Below are positions 1 through 12,600 of a stretch of DNA of 64,000 nt, in pieces (positions within the stretch are counted from its first letter, which is position 1; the number at the start of each line of letters is the position of its first letter). The position numbers and the translations under genes were made by a program. The stretch spans positions 186,001 through 250,000 of the forward strand of contig JARVKI010000044.1 in assembly GCA_036674765.1 (NCBI GenBank). The letters are read 5' to 3'. This stretch comes from Seiridium cupressi (lineage: Eukaryota; Ascomycota; Sordariomycetes; Amphisphaeriales; Sporocadaceae). The notes beneath the pieces were generated by a model. The model was not told the origin of the DNA, made no database searches, and was given only the letters and a program-made list of their open reading frames with translations.

Positions 1-1931
1 GTGACCGTTTCCCAGCCACAAGACTCTCCGCATTGCGCATCTGGAATTAAAGTGGCTAAGTCAAAAATTGGAAACGGCACGCTAATTGACCTATCAGGAA
101 CAACTGGGACAATCCCTGAAGAAAGAAGGGCCCCATACAACCGGCCCAGTGCCGTCTTGGCAATGCCCCAAGAAAACCAGGCTTAGCATTCAGTTCCCAG
201 TAGTAAGCCTGCAGCGGTCAACACCGCCCAAACATCTTCCACGGTCACTACAACACATCACCATGTATGCACCTACTAGTGTAGACCGTGGCTTCTGTAG
301 TACGAGAACCAAGTTAAGAGGAAAACATCGAGAACGAAGTATGAGCAATTCGCAGGCAGCCACTCATGCCGTGTCTTAAGTCCAGAGACTCCAATGCATT
401 TATGAGGCCACATTAACCACGGCATGCATGATTTTATTGGAATTTGATGTTCTAACACCTTCTGGAACATTCCGCCTCTTGCTTTAAGAGTTATCGGTCT
501 CAATGCGTGAGTAATCCACATGCGGAAGTCAATATGTCCGCTCCAGTAATCCGTAACAATACAATGTCATAAAAACATTTTGCCGACCCCACTAACATCC
601 CCACTTACATTTGGCGTCAGCTATATTTATATCTCCAATATCCACCACCTCCATATTCTAATCATTTGCTTACGTCCGTGCTCAGCCTAGTCACTATTCT
701 CTCGTGGTCACGGACCATGTCTCCTCAACGTGCGTGTGATTGAAGAGCCGCATGTTTGATCGCAAGGAGCGAGGCGGCTATCGCTCAGAAACTGTCTTAC
801 TATACCCAATATTGACTATACACGCGCATGCAGGGTCCCCGAGTGGGGTCATTTATGTGACGCCACTTTAACAGCCCCAAGGCCCATTCCGACCTCACTC
901 GTAAGCAGAGACTTCAGTGTGTCACCAGCCTGCTGTCAGTCTATGTAATGACCTCGTTTTGGAGGAGCTCTATTTCTAGCAAGGGCTGGGACTTGAGGGA
1001 TCGCTTGGCCACCGTGCTTGACGGCTGGCTCGAAACGTAGTCGAGCTGGTGTCTGTGGCCTGTTGACTACGGTAACGAAGCCCCTCGCGGCTTACTAACT
1101 AACTCGGTTCCAAGCACCGGTTGCATGAAAACTGGTGGCTAACGAAACTCACAAGCTTATGGTCACTGATGGCTGATGAAGCTAACCTCAATCCGCTGTT
1201 GACTTTTTTCACTGTTTGAATTTGACTTACTATTACTTGGGCCTAGCCGATTGTGCGGACTAGATCGAAGCGACGGCTAATACAGTTCGATGATTGTATG
1301 AAGACAGCACGTGGTTGTCTTACTGTTGGAAACAACAGACGACTACGAGCAACCTTGCGCGCCCTCGTTGCTGTGGACCCATGATACATTCATCCAGTCT
1401 GGTAATAGTAGAAGCTTGTGCTGGTGATCGCCTTGAATAAGCTTTTGCATTACTGTTGATATTCTTGGAGTCACTGTGGCTCTAGAGGCAACACTATGTC
1501 GGTCGGTTGACTCCATGATGCTCTCCGCGAACCGAACCGTGATAGTAAACTTGGAAGAATGGACCATAAGGGCTAAGGTTATCAAATCGTGAACTAGCTG
1601 GCTGCCGACCAGTACATCTAGAACTTTTTGCCTACATTCTTGGTGATTTTCGATAAACCAAAGCATTCACTCCCACTAGATCGACACCGACATCCTCTGA
1701 GCCGTCCAGATCAATCCTTAGACCTTGGTCCCTTCCACCGAAAATTGATCTCTCTTCACAAATGCTGGCTCAACCAGGCCATTTCAAACTGTTGTCCAGT
1801 GCTTAATACGATCAATTCAAACTCGGAAATACGTTATTCTGGTCATTCACACTCTACCACCGTCCTACATGCTTTGAATCCTTGTCGTTTTCATTTCCTC
1901 CCGTCTCTTTCTTGTTTAACTTCTCGCCATC
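1..1931. other. Gene-free left flank and FAS upstream region
   Basis: No convincing gene is seen in this stretch. The open frames are short, overlap on both strands and lack recognisable motifs. A 107-codon minus-strand frame at 1343-1666 has a somewhat protein-like composition and is discussed as a possible remnant. The last few hundred bases before 1932 must hold the promoter and 5' leader of the FAS beta gene. They are pyrimidine-rich just before the ATG, as is common in fungal leaders. No FAS alpha subunit is present here. Confidence 0.5.
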
Positions 1932-4900
1932 ATGATATCCGAGCCAGTACAAAGACGGGCATCTGCCCTGATTCGCGCGCAGGCGCAAGGACAAGCCAAA
2001 ATACATGGCCTGTTTGGCGGCCAAGGAAACAACAAGCACTATTTCGAGGAATTACGGACAGTCTTTTCGACACACGAACCATCTGTACGCGACCTCATCG
2101 AGCCTCTAAGTCATACACTGCAAGTTCTGTCTCAGGATGAACGAGTATCGGAGCAATATCCCCATGGGCTGGACGTCGTGCAATGGCTTGAAGACCCTGA
2201 GACTACCCCTTCAGCAGGCTATCTCATCACAGCTCCCCTCAGCTTCCCTCTGATTGGCCTACTGCAACTTGCACATCTCAAGGCGATTTGTATGAGCCTC
2301 AACGGCACTCCTGAAGATTTCCCATCATTCTTCGAGGCCTTGGCTGGTCACTCTCAGGGTGTTGTGGTGGCGGCAGCTGTGTCAACAGTGACTAGCTGGC
2401 CTGAATACTTCACTGCCGCCATCAAGGCTGTGACCATACTCTTCTGGATAGGGGCGAGGTCCCAACAAGTCTTCAGCCAGGACCAGTTACCAGAAGGGAA
2501 ATCCGAAGAGATAGAGGCAGATGGTTATGGAAAGCCAACACCCATGCTCTCTGTTTCGAACATCACCAGGCGTCACTTGAATGATACTATTGCAAAGATC
2601 AATCATTCGCTGCCAGCCACCAACCGTGCTTACATTGGCTTGGTCAACTCAGCATCCAACTTTGTTGTTAGTGGCCCTGAACGGACACTTGCTGCCCTCA
2701 TTCAATCATTAAAGTCAGGGGCAGCCAAGGAAGGCCAATCACAGGCCCGCGTGCCATTCTCTCAGCGAAAACCAACACCAAACATCCGGTTTCTGCCCAT
2801 CACAATCCCCTGTCACTGCGACCTGCTGAACGCGGCAGTGCCTTTAATAGAGGCTGATCTGAGTGAGATAAACCTCAAGGCTGCAGACCTAAGAATCCCA
2901 GTCAACCAGTCTGCAAGCGATGCCTCCATGGTTTCTCTGATGAACACTGTTGCTTCGTCCAAGAAGGATGGCGACTTGGTCCCTGTTCTTGTCCGGATGA
3001 TTACCTCGGAACCCGTGCACTGGACCGAGACCGACTTCACTGGAGCAACGCATATCATTGATTTTGGTCCTGGGGCTACGGCGGGTGTTGGTGCTTTGAC
3101 GCATCGAAATGTGGCTGGCTCAGGTGCGCGTATCATCATTGCAGGGAAGCAAGAGAGGAGCGAGGGCTCTGAGTTTGGATCCCTCCCGGAACTGCTCTCG
3201 GAAAATGACGAGGACATATGCTGGGCGCCGAACTGGTCTCACGACCAAGGCGTTTCTCTTGTCGAGACCGTCTCCGGCCGTATGGTGGCCTCTAAGCTTA
3301 GCCGACTGCTGGGTCTGCCCCCGTTTTTCGTCGCTGGTATGACGCCGACCACTACTCACCCCGAATTTGTGGCTGCCGTCATGAAAGCCGGTTACCACGT
3401 CGAGTTCGCAGCTGGCGGGTACCACAACGCCGATGCTTTGAAAAGGGCGCTATATAAGCTGCGCGATTTGATGCCTGCGGGTCGTGGTATCACCATCAAC
3501 GTGATCTACGTCAGCCCCAAGGCAATCGCTTGGCAGATCCCTTTCATCCGCCAGCTTCGAGCTGACGGTTTTCCCTTGACAGGAATGACCGTTGGTGGCG
3601 GCGTGCCTTCTCCTGACGTGGCTACCGAGTATATCACCACTCTGGGATTGGAGCACATCTCATTCAAGCCAGGTTCCGTTGCATCCATCCGCCAGGTCAT
3701 TGATATTGCCAAACGAAACTCGAGTTTCCCTATCATCCTGCAGTGGACTGGTGGACGAGGTGGTGGTCATCACAGTGCCGAGGATTTCCATGCCCCAATC
3801 TTGGAGACTTATGCAGAGATCAGAGCGTGCAATAACATTTCTCTGGTTGCCGGTTCTGGCTTCGGCTGCGCAGACGATGTCATCCCGTATCTCAACGGCA
3901 GCTGGACCTTCGCGCATAACCGAAAGTCTGCCATGCCATTTGATGGTGTCTTATTCGGAAGCAGAGTCATGACTTGTGCTGAAGCCAAGACTTCAATTGG
4001 TGTCAAGGCCGCTATCGCCGCTGCCACTGGAGTTGAAGATAAGGATTGGGAGGTGAGCTATTAACTTGATCGTTTTCGTATCGCCTTGCTAACGTGTACT
4101 CAATCAGGGCACCTATAAAACTTCAACTGGAGGTATAGTTTCAGTTGTGAGTGAGATGGGCGAACCCATCCATGTTGTGGCAACCCGTGGTGCACAATTC
4201 TGGGCCGAGATGGACAAGACCATCTTTTCGCTTGACAAGAAGAAGCGTGTCCCTGCCTTGTCCGCGAAGAAAGACCACATCATCTCCAAGCTCAACGCCG
4301 ACTTCCAACGTCCTTGGTTCGGGCGCAGGGCCAATGGCCAAGCTTGCGACGTCGCACAAATGAACTACAGCGAGGTCGCTAATAGACTAGTCGATCTGAT
4401 GGTTATTGGCGGCACCCGCTGGATTGACAAGAGTTACGTCCGCTTTGTCACAGACTTTCTATTGCGGGTTGAAGAGCGATTCTCGGACTCCGATGCTGAA
4501 GCTTCCCTCCTTTCAGACGTGGAGCTTCGAGTCAGTCCTATTGCAGCGACCCATACAGTCCTGCAAGCTTTATCGGCAGCCAATAACACCCTCCTCTCTT
4601 CCGAGGATGCAGACTATTTCATCCAGCTCTGCAGACGACCCGGCCAAAAGCCCGTCCCTTTCGTGCCAGCCCTCGACGACCAGTTCGAGACATGGTTCAA
4701 GAAAGACTCTCTGTGGCAATCCGAAGATTTGGAGGCCGTTGTTGACCAAGACGCAGGACGAACTTTCATTCTCCACGGCCCTGTTGCAGCACGTCAGACA
4801 TGCCAGGTGGATGAACCTGTCGCCGATGTCCTCAATGGTATCAACAACGGTGTCATTGATCACATCTTCACTGCATCCTTCCAAGAGCGTGACTGTACCG

Positions 4901-7797
4901 TCCCCTTTGAGGAGGCAATCCAGAGTGCGGCGTCACAAGTTGCGTCGGTTTCCAAAACCGTAAATGGGTTTACGGATACTTCATCGCTGTCTGGAGTTGC
5001 GGTCCGCGACATACTATGCCAACAATCGACTTGGGCCTCCGCCCTCTTTGGATCCCGATTCGTCGTACGTGGGTCCGACTTGGTCGAGAACCCAGTTCGC
5101 AAGTTGTTTGAGACTCTGACTCTTGGCTCAATCGAGGTCACGTCAGGTTCGATCTCTCTGTTTAATGATAACAAGATCGTTCTTCAAGTCACTCGAGTTG
5201 AGAATCAACTGCACGTTCTCCCCTTCACATATGTAACGAACAATGACAGCCCTATTTCGATGGCTCTCAAGTTCGAGTATCATCCCGAGACAAGCTATGC
5301 TCCACTCTGGGAAGCCATGGAGGATCGCAATGAGCGCATCTGCACCATGTACCGTCAGCTTTGGCAGGGCGGTGCGACCACATCGAGCACGACGCGTTCT
5401 TCCCACGATAGTGCAATTTTTGAAGACAGCTTTGTCGTTGACGAGGCTCGTGTCAAAGCATTCAACCGTGCGATTGGCTACTCGAAAGTGCATCGCGAGG
5501 AAAAAGTCCCCATGGACTTTGCAATCGTGGCGTCTTGGAGTCCAATTTGCAAGGCTCTGCTTCAGGATCCTATTCAGGGAGATGTGCTCAACCTCGTGCA
5601 TCTATCAAATGCTTACGAGGCAAATGGTAATCTTGAGTCGTTGAAGACTGGCGAAGAAATCTTCACTCGTGCTTTCGTTAGCTCAATCACTATTGAGGAC
5701 TCCGGAAAGATTGTCGAGGTTGCTTGCGAGCTACGCCGCGAGGCTCGTGGTCCAGTAGTGATGACCGTTCGCTCAAGATTCCTATTCCGTGGTAACTACG
5801 AAGACTTCACCTCGACTTTTGCCCGCATGGTCGAAAGCCCTTACCAGCTTCAGATGTCTTCAGAGGCCGACGTTGGTGTCCTCGCATCCAAGCAATGGTT
5901 CCAGCTGGACGACAAGAATAAACTGGACGACCTGAATCTCACCGACTTGACGTTAGAATTCCACCTGCAAACCTTCACGAGGTGGTCCACCAAGACAACA
6001 TACAAGAGTGTCGATACCTCCGGCAAGGTTTTTGTTCGATCTGAAGCCGGTGATCTGACTCGCATCGGTTTTGTCAAGCACCACGCAGAAGAATCGCGCA
6101 GCAATCTGGTTCTTTCTTACCTAGCACGAAGAGGAAAGGTAGTCGATACTCAGCAGAAGTATAAGCTTACTGGTGCTGCTCCTGAGGCTCCCGCACATGT
6201 ATCCCATATACACATTCCTGCAACTAACGAGGCCTACTCTCGGGCTTCGGGCGATTTTAACCCTATCCACACATCACCTCTCTTCGCGCAGCTTGTCGAT
6301 CTGCCTGGCACAATCACGCATGGAATGTATTGCTCTGCTGCCGTACGTCAGGTGGTGGAGAAGCATGCTGCTGGGCAGAGTCCTGATAGAATCAGGAAGT
6401 ACGATGTCTCATTCGTAGGCATGGTCTTGCCCAACGATACACTAGAGGTCAGCCTTCGTCATTCTGGCATGCAGTCCGGTCTCAAGTCTTTCGACATCAC
6501 CGTCACAAAGCAGGAGACGGGAGACAAGGTCCTGGTCGGATCAGCTCTTGTTGCTCAGCCGTCCACGACTGTTGTCTTCACTGGGCAGGGTTCCCAGGAG
6601 AAGGGCATGGGCACGGATCTGTATGCGTCGTCCTCTATCGCGCGGTCCATCTGGGACAAGGCAGATGCGTACTTCATTACTCAATTTGGTCTCAGCATAC
6701 TTGAGATCGTTCGCAACAACCCGAAGGAAGTCAAAGTCCACTTTGGGGGTGTTAAAGGAAGAATGCTACGACAGAACTACCTTTCCATGTACTATGAAAC
6801 TCCGGCCACGACCGCGCATGGCAAACCGGAGCGCCGCCCTATCTTCCCGGCGATCAACGAGCGGTCAACTTCATTCACGCACTCGTCGCCAAAGGGTCTG
6901 CTCTTTGCGACACAGTTTGCACAACCTGCTCTGACGATCATGGAGATGGCTGCTTTCAAGGACATGCAGAGTAGCGGCGTCGTCGACTCTGATTGCCACT
7001 TTGCAGGTCATTCCCTGGGCGAATATGCGGCGCTTGCCTCGATTACGGATTTCATGCCCTTCGAAAACCTTCTTTATCTAGTCTTCTGCCGTGGAATGAC
7101 CATGCAGGGTGCAGTTGAGCGGGACGATCAAGGGCGAAGTTCCTTCTCTATGGTTGCGGTGGACCCGAGCCGAGTCAGGAGAGGTAAGTCTTGCATTCAA
7201 CAATGTCACAGTATCCTACTAATACACAATCTAGAGCTTTCAGATTCAGCCTTGAGAGAGCTAGTCGTCAGCATCCAGACCCAGAGCGGTTTCTTCATCG
7301 AGATTGTCAACCTCAACATTCGGAACGGGCAATACGTCTGTGCCGGTGACCTCAGGGGGCTTGATCTTCTACAAAAGGTCTGCGACGAGTTGAAGGCAAT
7401 GACCAGCTGCCCCAGACCTGTTGAACAATTCGAGCGCCTCATCACAAAGCATGCTTCGGCATATGATGGCACTGTACCACAGAACGTACAGCTCAAGCGC
7501 GGCGCCGCTACCGTACCCCTGGCCGGTGTGGACGTTCCGTTTCACAGTTCGTTCCTACGACCACGTATGGAGGCATTCCGACGTGTGCTTCAGGACAGCC
7601 TCAATGCTGAGCGCCTGAGACCCGAGAGACTGGTCGGGAAATACATTCCCAACGTGACGGGAACGCCTTTCGCCATCGGCAAGGAGTACTTTGAAGATGT
7701 ACTGAACATCACCAAGTCGGAGAGAGTCAAGGAGGTCCTAGAGAACTGGGAGGACTGGATGGCTAGGGCTCAGCGACAGAGAGTGACTGTTGCTTAG
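1932..7797 (+). CDS. Fatty acid synthase beta subunit, compact secondary-metabolism type
   Basis: This encodes the beta chain of a fungal type I fatty acid synthase, which loads acetyl and malonyl units and carries out dehydration and enoyl reduction while an alpha chain supplies ACP, KR, KS and PPT. Two introns are inferred (4053-4107 and 7184-7234); splicing gives 1919 aa. Domains in order: acetyltransferase with GHSQG (Ser near residue 141); flavin enoyl reductase beginning near 458 with the GMTPTT segment; hot-dog dehydratase with FNPIHTS near 1424; malonyl/palmitoyl transferase from about 1528 with GQGSQ and GHSLG (Ser near 1676). All visible catalytic motifs are intact. Primary-metabolism beta chains are usually about 2050-2100 aa; this shorter length is closer to the HexB/StcK/AflB type that makes short acyl chains for secondary metabolites. 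It lies 1.8 kb before a four-module NRPS on the same strand. No alpha subunit lies in the window. The domain assignment is firm; the secondary role is inferred. Confidence 0.93.
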
Positions 7798-9601
7798 AAA
7801 AGCTGTGTTCTTAGCAACATATGTAATTTGATTCTTGCATTGTTATTTAGACGCGTTATTACAAGGAGTACTGGAGTATGGGAGTTTTCTTGTGTCATGG
7901 GTCAAATTGTCTGAAATATATCTTCATCACGTCTAGAAAATGATCAAATTCAAGACTTCTCTACGGTATACTTCCTATAAGTTGCTGCTTCTGCTCGAAG
8001 TTTGACCGCACAATGCATGTTTTTGGTTTAAAATGAGTGTGAAACTGGCTGCTATAGCATATGATGACCAAGCGAGCTGCTTCCTGAGTATCTTGCAACA
8101 TGCAAGTGGGGGTTTCCAACGAGCTCCCAACTACACCAGTCGGAGTCAAGAGGCAGTACCCAGCAACGAGCTACGCTCTTCAAACGGTAAATGAAAGGAC
8201 ACATCATGATGGCTCCTAAATTGTGGCCGATAGACTAACGGATATTGCTAATGCCAAACCATTCGCGATCGGCGAGCGCGTGCCCACACTCACCCTGTGG
8301 CGCACAATGGGCGGTTTCAATATTACTGCGTAACGATAGGCAGGTAGGCATACATTATCCAGGACTAGGGTAGTTCAAAGGTGCTCTGCAAGCAATGCAC
8401 CGGCAGAGAAGATGAAGTCGAATTGCTTAGGTCCTCGAGTAAGCTCATGGCGGACAAACCACTAAGAGCTGAAAAGGGAAGGGCTCTTCTAATCTTGGCG
8501 CGTGAGACCGCTAAAACATTGGAGTGTTTTTAGGGCGTGGCGGGGGTCCCCGTCCCATCGGTAAGACTGCGCACCGTGAGACCCTAGTTTTTTAGTGGCC
8601 GTGTGGCTGGCTCGCTTTAGTGGGTTTAGTAGGATAGTAAGCAACAATGGCATTTTGGACGTTCCCCAGGGGCCGGTGCGTCCCCAGGCAATCAAACTTG
8701 CTGCGCGTTTCTCTCTCAGCCCGCATGAACCGTCGCCGTCTCAACTCAAACAGCGACAACATCTCACCTATTGCCCAACACTTGGTGGTGGAGCCCATCA
8801 GCCTTACTGTGAAGCGTACCAGCAGTCTTGTGCAGATCCGTCCAGAGCTTGGTAGGCTCTCTATTCTAGAAGCGCCTCTAGTGTACTGCTTCCCCGCGAG
8901 GCCACCTAATTTTAGACTCGAGCGTGTCTCGACAGCATGGCTCTAGACCCGCTGCCATGTGGTGTCAGTATGTCGAAGGAGGAAGGGGGCATAGTGAGCC
9001 TCAGTCCATACTGAGATCCGCCCTTAGTGTTGCTTGTCCGGCCATTGCAAATCCGCAGGGAGACGGAAGCATGGTTGACTACGCCTCTTCGATATACTGT
9101 ATGCATCGGGCCATCGATCGAACAAGGGTTTCAACATAGATAACCACCAAGCCCGCCCCTTCTTTGGTCTGACTTAGTCCCATATTATACAGCTATCCAG
9201 CTTCACTTGTCTCTTATAGACTCTTCCACATCCTTGGTCACCACATTCAGGACCATACAATAGACTCCAACCACGCGAACCCGTCCTCACCGACCACAAC
9301 TGACAGAGTATAAACTCAGAACAAGAACATAATCACTTGTTCAACGATAGCTAGTCGTACTGACCGTATCTGATTTGAAAAATAAACAGATATTCCCTAC
9401 CCATTTTGGACTATTGGCACTAACCATAGACCTAATACTGACACAAGCGCCTGCAATACTTCATCAGGCCATCTTACAGACAACTCAAGGCTCAGGAAAT
9501 ATCAAAACTTCTACTCATCAACTTGTAGGTGCCTAGATAGCTTGAATCAGCTGCATACCTTGCTAATATGTGGCTAGCATAGTCAAACACCAGCTGCCAC
9601 C
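7798..9601. other. FAS-NRPS intergenic region
   Basis: This 1.8 kb spacer separates the FAS beta stop codon from the NRPS start. Only short overlapping frames without motifs occur (the longest about 100 codons, around 8650-8950), and none has splice or homology support. The right part (about 9150-9601) should be the NRPS promoter and leader. A TATAAA-like sequence occurs near 9309, about 290 nt upstream of the ATG, which is too weak to call as a promoter. Confidence 0.5.
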
Positions 9602-12600
9602 ATGTCCGGTCACACCTCCAACGGTAGCTTTACCTCTGCTCAGGGGGCATCATGGAGCAAATACCTGCAAGATGCTCCGCCACCTGCTTTCCCCCGTCGA
9701 TCTGACCTGTCTGTTGCTCCAACGCCTGGTGCTCTCCTACGCCGCAAGATTGCCTTGCCCAAAAAGCGCACAAAGGTCTCGGTCGAAACCCTCATTCAAA
9801 CTGCCTGGTCCCTCGTCAACGTCTATTATTCTGATGCCGAGGATGTTGTATTTGGCCTTGCTGTCATGAATGAGACTGAAGAGACGGAGGTCGACGCCTC
9901 GGTTACTGCTGTCCCTTTCCGCTTCTGCATGCGACCGGACCAGTCCATTGCCGCCTGCCTCGGAGACGTTGATGCTCACGACCTGCCCCTCGTCTGCTCT
10001 CAGAGCCTTACCCTTGGAGACATTGCCAAGCTTGGTTCAGACATGCGTAATGCCACCAAGTTCGACAACCAGTTGGTTATCTGCGGTGATGCCATGAGCT
10101 CTGGATCCGTTCAGCTGGACCGCGCCATCAACATTGAATGCACCCTTACTCGTACTGGTGTCATGGCTCAAGCCTTTTATGACGCCACCATCATCGACCG
10201 TACCGAGATGCAGCGTGTACTTGGCACATTCGACAACGTTCTGAAGCAATTCTGCGAGCCCTCGAACATGATCAAGACCTTGGCCGACATCACTCCGATC
10301 AGTGAAGAGGATCTTTCCCAAGTCAAGGCATGGAACATGGACTTCCCGGAAGCCGCTGAAGACTGCATGCATCATCTCGTTCAACGTCAGGTTGAGCAAA
10401 ACCCTGCGGGTGAAGCGATCTGTGCCATGGACATTTCCATCTCGTACAAGGAGCTAGACGAAATGGCTAACAAGTTGGCTCACTACCTGATGGCCAAAGG
10501 CGTCAAGCCGGGATCGATTGTCCCGTTCATGAGTGAAAAGAGCCCGCTCGTCATCCCGGTCCTACTAGCAATCATCCGAAGCGGTGGCGCTTTTGTACCG
10601 TTTGATCCTGCTCACCAATGGGACGATACTGCCGGCCTTCTCGAGGCGTGCGAGGCCAATCTTGTGTTTTGTTCTCCTAATCACCAGAAAAGGTTCCAAG
10701 AACACAATGTGGATGCCATCGTCTTTGACATGGCTTTTTTCGACGGACTGCCCTCCCTAGGGCCTGTGTCCAGCACAGTTCAGCCCAAGGATCCAGGCTA
10801 CGTGATCTTCACCAGTGGCTCGACCGGCAAACCCAAGGGCATTGTCTGCTCGCACAGCGCCTGGTGCACGAACACTTTGGCTCATGGCCCAAGGGAATTC
10901 TGTGATGCTGAAACCCGCCACCTCCAGTTTGCCGCCTATACCTTCGACATCAGCATCACAGACATCTTTACCACCTTGGCATTTGGTGGCACAGTCTGCG
11001 TGCCATCCGACCACGAAAAGATGAACGACTTGCCTAATGCAGTCAATCGCATGTCTGTCAACCATGCCGCGATGACCCCGACTGTCGCCCAATTCTTGCG
11101 TCCCGAGATTGTCCCCACCCTCAAGACTCTCATCACCGGTGGAGAGGCTATGCCGGCTGAGTTCATCAGCATGTGGAGCGATAAGATTCACCTGATCAAC
11201 TCTTATGGACCCGCGGAGACAACTTCTCGCGTTTCATGTTCGTTGAAGAAGCTCGGTGACAAGGGTAGTGTTATCGGCACGAACATGGGCGCGGCGCTTT
11301 GGGTCACTCACAGCAACGATCCTGAGAAGCTGCTTCCTATTGGCGCCATTGGCGAGCTCCTTGTTGATGGAAATGTCCTTGCTGATGGCTACCTCAAGAA
11401 CGAGGCCAAGACCCAGGAGGCCTTCATCGCTGCCCCTCAATGGCTGAAGGAAGCATTCCCAGATCGTTCGCACCGAAAGCTGTACAGAACCGGTGACCTT
11501 GTTCAGCAGCAAGCAGATGGGTCGTATGCCTTCATCGGCAGACGCGACACTCAGATTGTAAGTACCAATACCTTGATAGACTACCAAGGCATATTGGTCC
11601 GACTAACTTGCCATAGAAAATCCATGGCGTTCGCTTGGAAGCCGGCCACATTGAGGCCAAAATCAAGCAGGAGCTTCCCGATAATGCCGAGCTTGTTGTT
11701 GACAAGATTCTCGTCGGCCAGGATCGACCAAAGCAGATGCTTGCAGCATTCATCACGCTTCCCGACTTGACAGTATCTGGCCCATCTCATGGAACCGAGC
11801 TTTTGGCACCTGACGCCGCGGTCTGCGACGTGGTCTCCAAGCTCCACAAAACTCTCCTTACACAGCTCCCTTCTTATATGGTTCCAAACTATATACTTCC
11901 GCTGAAAGCTATTCCTCTGGGAACCACCGGCAAGGTGAACCGAAGAGGGTTGCAGTCATTTGCTCGGGGTCTGAGCATTGATGCACTCAACCAGTACAAT
12001 GGCGGCTCTGCCAGTGGCGCTGGTGAGAAGCCGCGCGGCGAGACTGAAGTTGCTCTAAGCAAACTCTGGGCCGAAATACTTCAGGTTTCGCTGACATCTA
12101 TCAATCGTCATGACAGTTTCTTTGCGCTCGGTGGAGACTCTGTTCAGTCCATGAAGCTGGTTTCTGAAGCTGCGACAATTGATCTGCACTTCTCCGTCGC
12201 GGACGTTTTCCAGTTCTCGACGCTCACAGACCTGGCTCAGTTCCTCGACGGACCGTCTGCCAATCACCAGCCTGTAATTGTGGAGGAGATTGATGCGTTT
12301 GAGCTTATTGGCGGTGTCAACAAATTCCGATCCCTCCGAGAACAACTTTCCAAGGCTCACAAGGTTCCCGTGAACCGTGTCGAGGACATCTACCCCTGCC
12401 TTCCTATGCAGGAGGGCATGATGGCAGAGACCATTGGGTCGCCAGAGGCCTATATACTTCAAGAGGTTCTTAAACTGTCCAGGAATGTGGATCTCCGCAA
12501 GCTTGAGGCCTCGCTGGAGGCTATTGTCGAAGCCTATCCCATCATGAGGACAAGAATCGTCCCGTTAAAGCAGCTTGGTACTTGTCAAGTCGTCATGACA

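Noticed and set aside
9100..9601. Search for a tox-box-like element (ATCTCNCGNA) in cluster promoters.
   Set aside because: No match was noticed in the NRPS or FAS upstream regions by eye. A complete motif scan was not possible, so a different shared element remains possible.
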